A DNA stretch of 64,000 nucleotides from Pontibacter mucosus (lineage in GTDB: Bacteria > Bacteroidota > Bacteroidia > Cytophagales > Hymenobacteraceae): contig NZ_QBKI01000009.1 of assembly GCF_003054055.1 (NCBI RefSeq), forward strand, positions 62,001-126,000. The letters run 5' to 3'. How positions within the stretch are numbered: position 1 is the stretch's first letter; every line of letters starts with the position of its first letter. The notes under the pieces were generated by a model. That model was given only the letters and a program-made list of their open reading frames with translations. It was not told the DNA's origin and searched no databases. Below are positions 18,827 through 28,383 of the stretch, in pieces. The translations under genes were made by a program, and so were the position numbers.

Positions 18827-19281
18827 TCCTATCCCCTTCATATTTGCCTTAGACAGGAATTTCAGCCGATCCCCGTGCTATAAAAAGCTCAAGCAAATAG
18901 CCGTTTATGCAATCCGGATGAGCATTGGCAACTATGCTCCGATTTTTTTAGGCATCCCCTGTTATATTTCTCCTGGTCCTGCCCCTCCCTTTCTGACGCA
19001 GAAAGTGCAATTACTACATTAAGAATAAAGTAGTTACGTCACAAATAGTACCAACCCCGGGAAAGGGCCTATAAAAACCCCAAAGCCACTTGAGGAATTT
19101 TTGATGCAATTTCGATTAGAACAATACTATAATTAGAAAAAGTATATAACAACTTGTTATACTGCTGAACGTATTGTAATAATCGAAAAAGAGCTTTGAC
19201 AATACCAATATCGATACAATAAATGAGGAACCGATTGCCCTATACTAGCTAACCATTTCAATACACCCTAACATTCTTGCA
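18827..19281. other. Leader region of the exopolysaccharide locus
   Basis: About 450 bases with no gene precede the exporter gene and are AT-rich after 19015. The expected position makes this the promoter and leader of the locus; a possible but weak TTTG (19194) and TACAATAA pair was seen. No confident promoter can be named. Confidence 0.4.
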
Positions 19282-20070
19282 ATGAAACTTAGAAATGCAT
19301 TTGCCTACATTTTAGCAGCCATACTTATAAGCCAGCTTGCATCCTGCACCAACACGAAAAATGCTATTTACTTTAGTAACATTAGCGAAGCAGAGTTCAA
19401 CGCCTCCACCGAGAACCTGGAGCCCGTCATTCAGAACAACGACCTGTTGAGCATATCGGTCACCAGCCTCAACCCGGAGGCATCGCAAATATTCAACGTC
19501 AACAGCTCAACCGACTTCAGGGGTGCCACCGCCTCCAGTACCGTGGCACCAGCCACCGGCTACCTGGTAGACCAGAGCGGGCATATTCAGTTTCCGCTAA
19601 TTGGTAATATCAAAGCCCAGGGCCTGACCAAAAAAGCCCTGAAGGAAAATATTGAGAAAGAATTGGCTAGCCGCAGATTGCTCCTGGAGCCAAGCGTCGA
19701 CATCAGGTATCTGAACTATAAAGTTTCGATACTGGGAGAGGTGGCGCGCCCCTCGGTGCTCACGGTTCCGAATGAGAAAATTACCCTGCTGGAGGCAGTT
19801 GGCCTTGCAGGAGACCTGACAATTTATGCAAACCGCCATAATGTGCTCTTGATTAGAGAGGAGGAAGGCAAGAAGAAGCTTATCAGATTAGACCTGACGT
19901 CGGATGACCTGTTCACCTCGCCATATTACCACCTCAAGTCCAATGACATTATATATGTGGAGCCGAACAAGAATAAAATAGCGGCGTCCGGGGCAGCCCG
20001 GCAGTGGCTGCCCCTCGTTCTCAGCTCCCTTACGCTAGTTGTTGTCAGCATCGATCGTTTAGCAAGATAA
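19282..20070 (+). CDS. Polysaccharide export outer-membrane lipoprotein, Wza-type
   Basis: The protein has 262 residues. The signal peptide ends in a lipobox (SQLASC, Cys22). A polysaccharide-export domain follows (IQNNDLLSISVTSLNPEAS, GYLVDQSGHIQFPLIGNIKA) and then a SLBB-type segment (VSILGEVARPSVLTVPNEKI). The last about 20 residues (LPLVLSSLTLVVVSIDRL) form a hydrophobic helix. It would form the outer-membrane part of the exopolysaccharide exporter together with the kinase encoded next. It is the first gene of the locus. The Bacteroidota form is shorter than enterobacterial Wza, as here. Confidence 0.9.
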   Translation: MKLRNAFAYILAAILISQLASCTNTKNAIYFSNISEAEFNASTENLEPVIQNNDLLSISVTSLNPEASQIFNVNSSTDFRGATASSTVAPATGYLVDQSGHIQFPLIGNIKAQGLTKKALKENIEKELASRRLLLEPSVDIRYLNYKVSILGEVARPSVLTVPNEKITLLEAVGLAGDLTIYANRHNVLLIREEEGKKKLIRLDLTSDDLFTSPYYHLKSNDIIYVEPNKNKIAASGAARQWLPLVLSSLTLVVVSIDRLAR

Positions 20071-20081
20071 TTAAAGTGGGT

Positions 20082-22406
20082 ATGGACAAAAACAAAACAA
20101 ACTCAGAAGATAACCTGGCAGTAGCACTGCTTTACAAGTTCTTACCATTCTGGCCGTTGTTCCTCGTTTTGCTGGTGCTGGGAATGGCTGGCGCCTGGGC
20201 CTATATAAAATATTATACTATCCCATCTTATGCCGTAAGTGCTTCGCTGCTGATTAAGGATGAGGAGAAGGGTATGAATGCCTCTAAAATAATGGAGTCC
20301 ATAGATGCATTCAACACCAACAAGACAGTCGAGAACGAACTGAATGTGTTACGCTCCAGCGCGCTGATGTCTCAGGTAGTGCATAAGCTCAAGCTGTATG
20401 CCCCTATCTATGAGGAGGACAGGTTCAAGTCCATCCCCGCATACACTACCTCACCCATTACCATTTCACTCAAGTCGCCGGAGACTGCCGCAGAGTACCC
20501 TGCGGTATACTTCACTTTTGATCAGGCTACCCAAAAAGTAAAAATAGACGGCAAGGAATACCCGCTTAGTACATGGGTTGTTACTCCTTACGGCGAGATG
20601 CTGTTTGAAAAGAACCTCTTACAGAATGGCAGCGCCCAGAACCCGCTGTTCTTCTCCATCAACAACCCCAAAGCAGTTGCCAAGCAGCTTATCAGCAGGA
20701 TTTATGTAGAGTCTCCCGGCAAGGCTTCGAGTGTCGTGAACCTGTATATCGAGGACAATGTACCTGAAAGAGGTGAAGATATCCTGAACGCCTTGATTGA
20801 CGCCTACCTGCAAGCCGCACAGGTAGACAGGAATGCCCTGGTTTCGCAGACGCTGGCCTTTGTGGAGGATCGCATCCAATTAATCGAGAAGGAACTGAAG
20901 GTGCTGGAGGAGCAAATTGTAAAGTATAGATCTTCTAACGGAGCGGTTAACCTGAACGAGCAGGGGAAGCTATACTTGCAGAGCGTGGACTTTAACGACC
21001 GCAGGATGAATGAAATTAACCTGCAGCTAGCCGTTTTGGACAATGTAGAAAAGTATGTGCTGTCGAAGGAGCAGAATATCGGTATTGTTCCGTCTACCCT
21101 GGGTGTAAGCGACCCGGTGCTTTCACAGTTGCTACAGAAGCTATATAATGCAGAAATACAATATCAGCAGCTTAAAAAAACAACCGCTGAGAACAACCCC
21201 CTTCTTGCCTCACTACGGGAGGAGATAGACAACATGAGGCCCGGGGTACTGGAGAATATCAGGAACCAGCGCAGCAACCTGCTGGCAAGCCGCGACAAAG
21301 TCGCCTCTACATCTTCCCAGTACAGCCATGTGCTGCAAGGTATACCCCAGAAAGAGCGCGAATTGCTGGAGATAAGCAGGCAACAGGCCATCAAGAACAA
21401 TGCTTACAGCTTCCTGCTTCAGAAACGCGAGGAAACGGTGCTTTCTTACGCGCCGTCTGCTGAGGATGTGAAGGTGGTGGACCGTGCAGAGGCCTCGAGA
21501 GGCCCTGTAAGCCCAAGACCCCTGTATATCTACTTAACCTCGGTGATATTAGCGCTGGGGGCAGGCATAGCCCTGGTGACCGGTAAGGAGTTGCTCAACA
21601 GCAAGGTGTTGTTCAGATCCGAAATAGAGAACTGCACGAACGCTCCCATCGTGGCAGAGCTATCTGCGGCAAAGTATAAAGGCAGGAAAACGCTGCTAGG
21701 TCCGGACGATGTTGCCCAGGTAGAGCAGTTCCGGCAGATGCGGGTAACCATGGGCTTATATGGCAGGACCTTCACCAGGAAGAAAATCATGGTCACATCG
21801 AGTATACCGGGGGAAGGCAAAAGCTTTGTCAGCAGCAACCTGGCCATCAGCCTTGCCTCCTCTTCTAAGAAGGTAGTCCTGGTAGATTTTGACCTGAGAA
21901 ACCCTAACACTTCCGTCCTGTTCGAGAAGGCGAATGAGCCAGGTATAATTGAGTACCTGATGGATAAGGCCCAGCCAGGAGAAATTATAAAGCCGTCGCC
22001 TTACCAGAACTTAAGTATACTTCCTGCAGGCATCAACATCGGAGACCATACCGAGTTGCTGCTCAACGGTAAAATAGAAGAGCTGTTCAAGATCCTGGAA
22101 GAGTCATTTGACTACGTGATCATCGACACTCCTCCGCTAGACCTGGTTTCGGACGCTTACCTGCTCTCCGAGTTCTGTGATATTACCTTACTGATTATAA
22201 GACACGCCTACACCCCCAAGAGCCTGGTGCAGCGTTTTACCCAGGACAACAAGCTGAAGCAGTTAAACAACGTGGCCATCGTGTTTAACGGTGTGAAGCC
22301 AAGGGGCTTTGTGAAAGGACAGTATGGCTATGGTTATGGCTATGGCTACGAGAGTAAGTATGGTAACAAAAGCTATAAACCAAGAGGCCTTGCTGTAAAC
22401 TCTTAA
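20082..22406 (+). CDS. Wzc-type tyrosine-kinase polysaccharide co-polymerase
   Basis: The start at 20082 gives 774 residues. A Wzz domain with a first membrane helix (about 22-42), a long coiled-coil periplasmic part (about 200-400) and a second helix near 480 precede a cytoplasmic BY-kinase domain. The latter has Walker A SSIPGEGKS (K580), Walker A' VVLVDFDLRNP and Walker B YVIIDTPPLD. The tail holds a tyrosine cluster (YGYGYGYGYESKYG), the autophosphorylation site in this family. With the Wza-type lipoprotein it should control chain length and export. The gene lies 11 bases after the exporter gene. Confidence 0.93.
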   Translation: MDKNKTNSEDNLAVALLYKFLPFWPLFLVLLVLGMAGAWAYIKYYTIPSYAVSASLLIKDEEKGMNASKIMESIDAFNTNKTVENELNVLRSSALMSQVVHKLKLYAPIYEEDRFKSIPAYTTSPITISLKSPETAAEYPAVYFTFDQATQKVKIDGKEYPLSTWVVTPYGEMLFEKNLLQNGSAQNPLFFSINNPKAVAKQLISRIYVESPGKASSVVNLYIEDNVPERGEDILNALIDAYLQAAQVDRNALVSQTLAFVEDRIQLIEKELKVLEEQIVKYRSSNGAVNLNEQGKLYLQSVDFNDRRMNEINLQLAVLDNVEKYVLSKEQNIGIVPSTLGVSDPVLSQLLQKLYNAEIQYQQLKKTTAENNPLLASLREEIDNMRPGVLENIRNQRSNLLASRDKVASTSSQYSHVLQGIPQKERELLEISRQQAIKNNAYSFLLQKREETVLSYAPSAEDVKVVDRAEASRGPVSPRPLYIYLTSVILALGAGIALVTGKELLNSKVLFRSEIENCTNAPIVAELSAAKYKGRKTLLGPDDVAQVEQFRQMRVTMGLYGRTFTRKKIMVTSSIPGEGKSFVSSNLAISLASSSKKVVLVDFDLRNPNTSVLFEKANEPGIIEYLMDKAQPGEIIKPSPYQNLSILPAGINIGDHTELLLNGKIEELFKILEESFDYVIIDTPPLDLVSDAYLLSEFCDITLLIIRHAYTPKSLVQRFTQDNKLKQLNNVAIVFNGVKPRGFVKGQYGYGYGYGYESKYGNKSYKPRGLAVNS

Positions 22407-22430
22407 CATTAACAAGCCACAGGCTTACAG

Positions 22431-22538
22431 GCCCACCCTCACATAATGCAATTTAAGAGCAGCTGTTGGTCCTTCCGATAAGGTGCTTTCCTATCCCAAA
22501 ATCTTCGTTCCCGGTTACCTAATGTGACTGAGGTGGGC
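22431..22538 (+). promoter_or_regulatory. Long-range hairpin between the kinase gene and upxY
   Basis: GCCCACC (22431-22437) can pair with GGTGGGC (22532-22538), and the adjacent CACAT (22440-22444) with ATGTG (22522-22526). Together they enclose about 77 bases in the 179-base gap. It could be a pause or antitermination site for the locus. The pairing is seen in sequence; the role is a guess. Confidence 0.3.
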
Positions 22539-22585
22539 GAAGCCATATACCAAATGATTTCCCGCTACTTAAAAACCCTCAGAAG

Positions 22586-23092
22586 ATGACTCAAAACTGG
22601 TACGCCGTCTATACAAAACCACGCTGGGAGAAAAAGGTCGCGCAAACCTTAACACAGCATGGCATTCAGTCCTATTGTCCAATTAACAGGGTGGTGAGGC
22701 AGTGGAGCGACAGAAAGAAAATCATTCATGCCCCGCTTTTTACCTCCTATGTTTTTGTGCGGATCACCGAAAAGCAGATCGCCGATGCCAAAAAGGCGGA
22801 AGGGGTGATAAACCTGGTATACTGGCTCGGGAAGCCGGCCATCATCAGGGATGAGGAGATCGAGATCATCAGGCAATTTTTAGCCGAGTACGAGAATGTG
22901 CAGCTGGAGAAAGCACAGTTCCGGGTAAACGATAAGGTTAAGATGACCTCAGGTTTGCTTTCTGATAAAGAGGGAACTGTAGTGGCCGTGAAGAACAATA
23001 CAGTGAAGGTAGCCCTGCCCTCTCTCCACTACATCATGTTTGCCGAGGTTGAAAAATCCGAAGTCACCAAGGTGAGCAGCATCCAGGCCTGA
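22586..23092 (+). CDS. UpxY-family (NusG-like) transcription antiterminator
   Basis: The protein has 168 residues. An N-terminal NGN domain opens NWYAVYTKPRWEKKVAQTL and continues with CPINRVVRQWSDRKK and FTSYVFVRI. A C-terminal KOW-like part (KVKMTSGLLSDKEGTVVAVK) follows. This matches the UpxY family of Bacteroides, specialised NusG paralogues that let polymerase read through long capsule operons. In Bacteroides fragilis upxY is usually the first gene of its locus; here it is third, after the export genes. Its target is therefore more likely the downstream block. Confidence 0.88.
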   Translation: MTQNWYAVYTKPRWEKKVAQTLTQHGIQSYCPINRVVRQWSDRKKIIHAPLFTSYVFVRITEKQIADAKKAEGVINLVYWLGKPAIIRDEEIEIIRQFLAEYENVQLEKAQFRVNDKVKMTSGLLSDKEGTVVAVKNNTVKVALPSLHYIMFAEVEKSEVTKVSSIQA

Positions 23093-23131
23093 CGCTGGTA
23101 AAGTATAATTTCCATTTAATTTATTCTGGGT

Positions 23132-24211
23132 ATGAAAATTCTTGTTACAGGTACAGCAGGCTTTGTTGGTTTTCATTTGGCTGAGAGCCTGCTCCGCCGG
23201 GGAGAAGAAGTGATGGGCATTGACAACATCAACAGTTACTATGATCCCAGCTTAAAGTATGCCAGGCTACAGGAAAGCGGTATTGCAGAAGAACTTGTAG
23301 CCTGGAACAAGGAAGTAACCAGCGTTAAATTCCCCAACTACAGGTTTATCAGGATGAACCTGGAGGATAAGGACAACCTGCTGGCCTTATGCGAGCGGGA
23401 AAGGTTTGAGGTGATTGTGCACCTTGCCGCCCAGGCAGGCGTTCGCTATTCCATCACCAACCCCGATGCCTATGCCCAGTCCAACCTCATCAGTTTTCTG
23501 AACGTGCTGGAGGCGAGCCGGTACTGCCAGGTAAAACACCTGGTGTACGCCAGCTCGTCGAGCGTGTACGGGCTGAACGGAACCATGCCTTTCTCAGTGA
23601 AGCACTGTGTCGACCACCCGGTATCCTTATATGCGGCCAGTAAAAAAGCAAACGAGCTGATGGCCCATACGTACAGCCACCTCTACAGAATCCCGACATC
23701 CGGGCTGAGGTTCTTTACCGTGTATGGCCCCTGGGGGCGCCCCGATATGGCATACTTTCTCTTTACCGAGGCTATCTGCAACGGCAAGCCGATACAGGTC
23801 TTCAACAAGGGCAAAATGAAACGCGACTTCACTTACATCGATGATATTGTGCAAGGCATCGTGAATGTGATGTATAAACCAGCTGAACCAGAGAAGAACT
23901 GGAACCCCAAAAGACCGGACCCCTCCCACTCCACCGCACCTTACTGCATCTATAACATAGGAAACAACAAGCCTGTGGAGCTGATGCAGTTCATCCGTGA
24001 GATAGAGGCTTGTGTTGGGAAAGAGGCTATCCTGGAAATGAAGGAGATGCAGGCAGGTGATGTGACCGCCACCTGGGCTAACATCGACGAGCTGATGCAG
24101 CACTTTAACTACAAGCCTGTTACGAGTCTTCAGGCGGGGCTAAGGAAATTTACAGACTGGTACAAACAATATTATGCCGTGCAACCAGAACCTGCCACAG
24201 TCAGCGGGTGA
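23132..24211 (+). CDS. NAD-dependent UDP-sugar 4-epimerase, UDP-glucuronate-epimerase-like
   Basis: The protein has 359 residues, an extended SDR. The nucleotide motif GTAGFVGFHLAESLL lies at residues 7-21. The start continues GIDNINSYYDPSLKYARL, characteristic of UDP-glucuronate 4-epimerases (CapI/LpsL type). The catalytic Y167-x3-K171 lies in LYAASKKANEL, and the serine is in YASSSSVYG. It would supply UDP-galacturonate or a related sugar for the polysaccharide. The substrate is inferred from resemblance. It lies 39 bases after upxY. Confidence 0.87.
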   Translation: MKILVTGTAGFVGFHLAESLLRRGEEVMGIDNINSYYDPSLKYARLQESGIAEELVAWNKEVTSVKFPNYRFIRMNLEDKDNLLALCERERFEVIVHLAAQAGVRYSITNPDAYAQSNLISFLNVLEASRYCQVKHLVYASSSSVYGLNGTMPFSVKHCVDHPVSLYAASKKANELMAHTYSHLYRIPTSGLRFFTVYGPWGRPDMAYFLFTEAICNGKPIQVFNKGKMKRDFTYIDDIVQGIVNVMYKPAEPEKNWNPKRPDPSHSTAPYCIYNIGNNKPVELMQFIREIEACVGKEAILEMKEMQAGDVTATWANIDELMQHFNYKPVTSLQAGLRKFTDWYKQYYAVQPEPATVSG

Positions 24212-24300
24212 GTTCGGGTTTGGACCTGGAATCAAACCATACCGCACTTCCCTAGCCTAAAAGGCGTGCGGTCTTACATGTACCTATTACGTTTCTTGCA

Positions 24301-25854
24301 TTGGAAAGAGAAGTTCTACCCTCTCCCACGCTTAAGAAGAAAGAAAATCTTAAGCAGCGGGCATACCTTAATTCCCTCACCAGCATACTGGACTTTGGAG
24401 CTACCCAGCTAACCGGTTTTATAGTCAGCCCTTTCATTGTGGGCACCCTGGGCAGCTCCATGTATGGCATCTGGCAGATGCTTGGCCAAATGACAGGCTA
24501 CGCGAAAATAGCCGATACCAGGGCCACACAGGTGCTGAAGTGGACAGTTGCTAAGAAGAAGGATGTTGCAGACGAAGAAGAGCTGCGCAGTGATGTAACA
24601 AGCGCCTTCATCATCACCCTGTTTATCGTCCCGCTGGTGCTCATCGTGGGTGCCGTCTTGTCGTGGTACGCCCCGGTGATAACCAAAGCAGAGGAGGCCT
24701 ACTATACCCTTATCCGGATTACCTGTTCGCTGCTTATCCTCTCGCTGGTCATCACCAAGCTTTTCGATCTGTATGAGTCTGTGTTGAGGGGCATGAATTT
24801 GTCCTTCAAGCGGATGGGGCTCCGGGCCGCCATAGTGGTTGTAGGCGGCGGATTAAAGGTGCTGGTGCTTACGCTGGGCTATGGGTTGATAGGTTTGTCG
24901 GCAGTGCAGGTGCTGCTCACGCTGGTACTCGGCATATCATACTATGTGGTTGTCAGAAATAACATCGGCTGGTTTGGGTTTGGTCGCACCAGCTATGCAA
25001 AAATAAAAGGTTTCAGTAAGGTTAGTGGCTGGTACCTGGCTGATACTGGTGCCAACCTGTTGCTCGGAAACAGCGACAAAATCCTGCTGGGCATTGTAGC
25101 CGGCCCGGTGGTGGTGACATACTACACGCTCACACAGTTCCTGCCCGTTGCCTTGCAAGGCTTGATCAACCGCGTGGTGATGGGCATTATACCCGGGGTG
25201 GGCAAGCTGCTGGGGCTGGAGGAGTTTGATAAAGTCAGAAAGGTCACGGCCAACATCAACAATATCACCTTCCTGCTGACGACGGCCTCCGGTGTTGCCA
25301 TCATTCTGCTGAACCAGTCCTTCCTCAACATCTGGGTGGGAGAAGGCTTGTATGCGGGCACCATGGCCAACCTGCTGATTATGATGATGATCATGCAGGA
25401 TACCTTCATCAAGCACGACTCCTACATCATCAGTGCCACGCTGGACCTAAAACAAAAGGTGCTGCTTACGCTGGTAGCCGGTGTGGCTTTTATACTGGCT
25501 GGTTACTTTATGGCTGATAGATTTGGCATAATTGGCTTATGCATAAGTATGATAGCGGGCAAGTTTATACTTTATGCCGGCCAACAGAGAATACTTTACC
25601 AAAAGCTGCGCTATGCCTCTGAGGCAGGAAACTTTTCAAACCTGCGCCCACTGGTTGTTGCGTTGGTTCTGCTGGCAGGGGCAAGCTACCTGTCAACGTT
25701 CTTAAAGCCTTTAGGCCTGCTGCAAATGGTCGCCCTGGCACCTTTTGCTTTCATGGTTCCGTTTTGCATTTTCTTTTGGGTTGGAATGCAGCAACAGGAA
25801 AGAAACGAACTTGTGGGGCTTGTATCAGCCATAAAGTTCCTGAAGTCTGAATAG
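24301..25854 (+). CDS. Polysaccharide flippase, Wzx-like (MOP superfamily)
   Basis: The protein has 517 residues with about twelve to fourteen hydrophobic helices from residue 30 onward, as in Wzx/RfbX-type lipid-linked oligosaccharide flippases. No ATG is available at a suitable place: the in-frame start is TTG at 24301, giving a charged N-terminus (KKKENLKQRAYLNSL) before helix 1, the normal arrangement. The next ATG would remove helix 1. It would move undecaprenyl-linked repeat units across the inner membrane. A GC-rich hairpin (ACCGCAC with GTGCGGT, 24240-24272) precedes the gene. Confidence 0.87.
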   Translation: MEREVLPSPTLKKKENLKQRAYLNSLTSILDFGATQLTGFIVSPFIVGTLGSSMYGIWQMLGQMTGYAKIADTRATQVLKWTVAKKKDVADEEELRSDVTSAFIITLFIVPLVLIVGAVLSWYAPVITKAEEAYYTLIRITCSLLILSLVITKLFDLYESVLRGMNLSFKRMGLRAAIVVVGGGLKVLVLTLGYGLIGLSAVQVLLTLVLGISYYVVVRNNIGWFGFGRTSYAKIKGFSKVSGWYLADTGANLLLGNSDKILLGIVAGPVVVTYYTLTQFLPVALQGLINRVVMGIIPGVGKLLGLEEFDKVRKVTANINNITFLLTTASGVAIILLNQSFLNIWVGEGLYAGTMANLLIMMMIMQDTFIKHDSYIISATLDLKQKVLLTLVAGVAFILAGYFMADRFGIIGLCISMIAGKFILYAGQQRILYQKLRYASEAGNFSNLRPLVVALVLLAGASYLSTFLKPLGLLQMVALAPFAFMVPFCIFFWVGMQQQERNELVGLVSAIKFLKSE

Positions 25855-25860
25855 TGTCTT

Positions 25861-27015
25861 ATGAAAATCTTATTTGTTGCCCCACGCTTCCACACCAACC
25901 AGTACGAGTTAGTAAAAACACTTCAGGATAACCACCACCAGGTATACTTTCATGTCAGCTACCTGGGCCCAACTGAAGATTATAGTCTGCTAACCCCGAC
26001 TAATTTCCGGCAAAGCAGAGTATCCGTCGCGATAGAGAAAGTATTGACCAAGAGAATTATCAGAAGGCCTTACTATTTCTACTTCCCGAATATTCTCGAA
26101 TACTGGTCAGGCTTTAAGAGACTCAGGCCTGAACTTGTTATCATCCGGGACCCCTATACCCTATTTTCAATTATAGCTGCCTTCTGTGCCTATTTTCTCG
26201 GTGTCAAAACTATTTTCTATACACAGGAGGATCTCTACCGAAAGCGGACCCTATTTACCCATTTTAAGCAACAACTCACCATTCAGTTTTTTAAAGCTGC
26301 CTGGATTACGCCCATAGTAGAAAGCCCACGAAGTAGCTCCAGAACGTTAAAGTATATGTATTACTTCCCGCTGCCCATTCCGCTGCCGCCTGTAGAAGAG
26401 GTGCATAAACAAGCTCCCATTCCGGTGCCCGCCTTACTGATGGTGGGTAAATACCATCAGAGCAGGAAAATGCACCTGCTGCTTTTAGAGGCTGTACACC
26501 AACTGAGGTCCAGGTTTAATTTTCGCTTGACCATGGTGGGAGAATGCATGAATGCAGAGCAACAGCGAAAGTATAAAATACTGGAAGATAAGATAGAACA
26601 ACTTGGCATAGGGGATCTGGTAAGCCTGAAGGCTAATGTGCCCTACCATGAAATGAGTGCGCTTTATACCAGCCACCACGTGTTTGTCCTGCCCTCCATA
26701 AATGAACCCTACAGCATCTCCGTGCTGGAGGCCCTGGCTTACGGCCTTCCGGTTATCTGCACAGACTCCTGTGGCTCCAAGGTGCATATCAAAGACGGCT
26801 GGAACGGCTACATTGTAAAAGCAGCCTCCCTGGATGCACTTGCAAACGGCATCGCTGAAATTATCTCAGACGATGAGAAAATAAGCGAGATGAGTGGGAA
26901 TGCCCTGGCCTATGTGCATGAGAACTTATCCGGTGAAGTATGCTACAAAAGGCTACGTGAAATCATGGCCGATCGCTTTGCCACTGATATTGAAGCACCT
27001 GCACTCGCCCGCTAA
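25861..27015 (+). CDS. Glycosyltransferase, GT4-like
   Basis: The protein has 384 residues with a GT-B fold. The N-terminal Rossmann part starts MKILFVAPRFHTNQYELV. The C-terminal donor-binding part includes LLMVGKYHQSRKMHLLLLEAV and the E-x7-E segment EPYSISVLEALAYGLPVI, then CGSKVHI. It would transfer a sugar from a nucleotide donor to the lipid-linked repeat unit in the cytoplasm. The gene starts 6 bases after the flippase stop, so the two are coupled. The sugar specificity cannot be told. Confidence 0.88.
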   Translation: MKILFVAPRFHTNQYELVKTLQDNHHQVYFHVSYLGPTEDYSLLTPTNFRQSRVSVAIEKVLTKRIIRRPYYFYFPNILEYWSGFKRLRPELVIIRDPYTLFSIIAAFCAYFLGVKTIFYTQEDLYRKRTLFTHFKQQLTIQFFKAAWITPIVESPRSSSRTLKYMYYFPLPIPLPPVEEVHKQAPIPVPALLMVGKYHQSRKMHLLLLEAVHQLRSRFNFRLTMVGECMNAEQQRKYKILEDKIEQLGIGDLVSLKANVPYHEMSALYTSHHVFVLPSINEPYSISVLEALAYGLPVICTDSCGSKVHIKDGWNGYIVKAASLDALANGIAEIISDDEKISEMSGNALAYVHENLSGEVCYKRLREIMADRFATDIEAPALAR

Positions 27016-27056
27016 TTGGGTGAAGAGAATTTAGAAATAACTTAACAAGCAAAACC

Positions 27057-28349
27057 ATGGCTCCTTTTTTCCTGCTGCTAGAACTTTTAAGTTATGCTTT
27101 CATCGTCTATCTGTTTCTGAAGAAGAAAGACCTGGCCATACTTTACCTGCCTGTGGTTTTCTTTACACGCAGTGTCATTGACCCAGTTTTACCTGCCATC
27201 ACGTTCTACTTCTCCATGACTGCCCTGGTGTTCTCCTTTGTTTTCAGGAACCCCTATTACTTTAAGCAGAATGTACCGGCGTTTCTCCTGTTTTTATACT
27301 TTCTGGTGTTGCTGCCCCGGTCAACGAACCTGGAGTTCATACGCCCCTACGTATTCTCCGTGCTCTGGCTTTTCACGCTTGTGCCGCTTATCAGTACCAT
27401 CTACCAGAAATACCCGAGAGAGGTCATCTTTTATGAGCTCAAGAACACGGCTCTGATCATACTTATACTTTTCATCGCCAACGTGGTCGTCTCCACCCTT
27501 AAAGGTTTCTCGCCAACGGAGATGTACGGCATCACGACCGGCATCCTGTATGGCAACGTTTATGCAGCCGGCTTTAACATCCTGACCTTCTGCATCTTTG
27601 TGGTTGCGCTCAGCTCCATCCACCATAGAAGTTTCCTCAACTTAGTGGTCCTGGTAACCGCGGTTTCCTTCCTGCTGCTTAGCCTGCGGCGCTCGGTTAT
27701 CGGCATGAGCTTTCTAGGTGTTGGCATCGCGTACTTAACGCTGCTGACAAGGGAGAAGGCAAAGATGTTTGTGCTGGCGGGCGTCCTTATTTTTACCATC
27801 GGAACAGTTTTATACTCGGCCACCAACCTGGCCGATAGCTTCAAGGAGCGGTACGAGTTAAGGAAACTGGACGAGCGGGCATTAGAAGAAGAATCGCGGT
27901 TTCTGGAGTACGAGCTCCTGTACAAGGACATGTTCGTTTATTACGACTACAGTCCGCTGATTGGCTACGAACCCTTTAACAGTTGGGGAAACTATGGCAG
28001 AGGAGCCCTCGACGACAGAAGCCTTCACGGGGACTTGACCAGCATTACCCACTCCAGCGGGTTAATCGGGCTCTGCCTCTACCTCTTAATGGTCTTCACC
28101 GCCTTCCGGAGCGCCTGGAGAGCGGCAGAGACACGCACGGATCTGCTCATCATCCTGTTCTCTGCCATTTCATTCGCTGCTTACACGCTAACGGGACGCT
28201 ACACCGAGATAGGCTCTATGATGATGCTCTACCTGGTGCTGTTGTTGCCCCTGTGTAAGAACGATAAGGAGACGGACGAGGAGGAAGTGGAGGAAGAACA
28301 GGAGGACTTGCCCGCCATCAGCAATGCGTTAACTACCCACGTTTACTAA
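27057..28349 (+). CDS. O-antigen/EPS polymerase-like membrane protein (Wzy/ligase type)
   Basis: The protein has 430 residues and about ten to twelve hydrophobic helices. A large hydrophilic loop (about 255-325), with DERALEEESRFLEYELLYKD and SLHGDLTSITHSSGLIGL, precedes the last helices, the pattern of Wzy polymerases and O-antigen ligases (PF04932). The C-terminal tail is very acidic (ETDEEEVEEEQEDL). It would join repeat units on the outer face of the inner membrane. Such proteins have weak sequence conservation, so the call rests on topology and the locus context. Confidence 0.78.
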   Translation: MAPFFLLLELLSYAFIVYLFLKKKDLAILYLPVVFFTRSVIDPVLPAITFYFSMTALVFSFVFRNPYYFKQNVPAFLLFLYFLVLLPRSTNLEFIRPYVFSVLWLFTLVPLISTIYQKYPREVIFYELKNTALIILILFIANVVVSTLKGFSPTEMYGITTGILYGNVYAAGFNILTFCIFVVALSSIHHRSFLNLVVLVTAVSFLLLSLRRSVIGMSFLGVGIAYLTLLTREKAKMFVLAGVLIFTIGTVLYSATNLADSFKERYELRKLDERALEEESRFLEYELLYKDMFVYYDYSPLIGYEPFNSWGNYGRGALDDRSLHGDLTSITHSSGLIGLCLYLLMVFTAFRSAWRAAETRTDLLIILFSAISFAAYTLTGRYTEIGSMMMLYLVLLLPLCKNDKETDEEEVEEEQEDLPAISNALTTHVY

Positions 28350-28383
28350 CATAATTTTGCTTAACCCCAAAGCCTGAACACTT

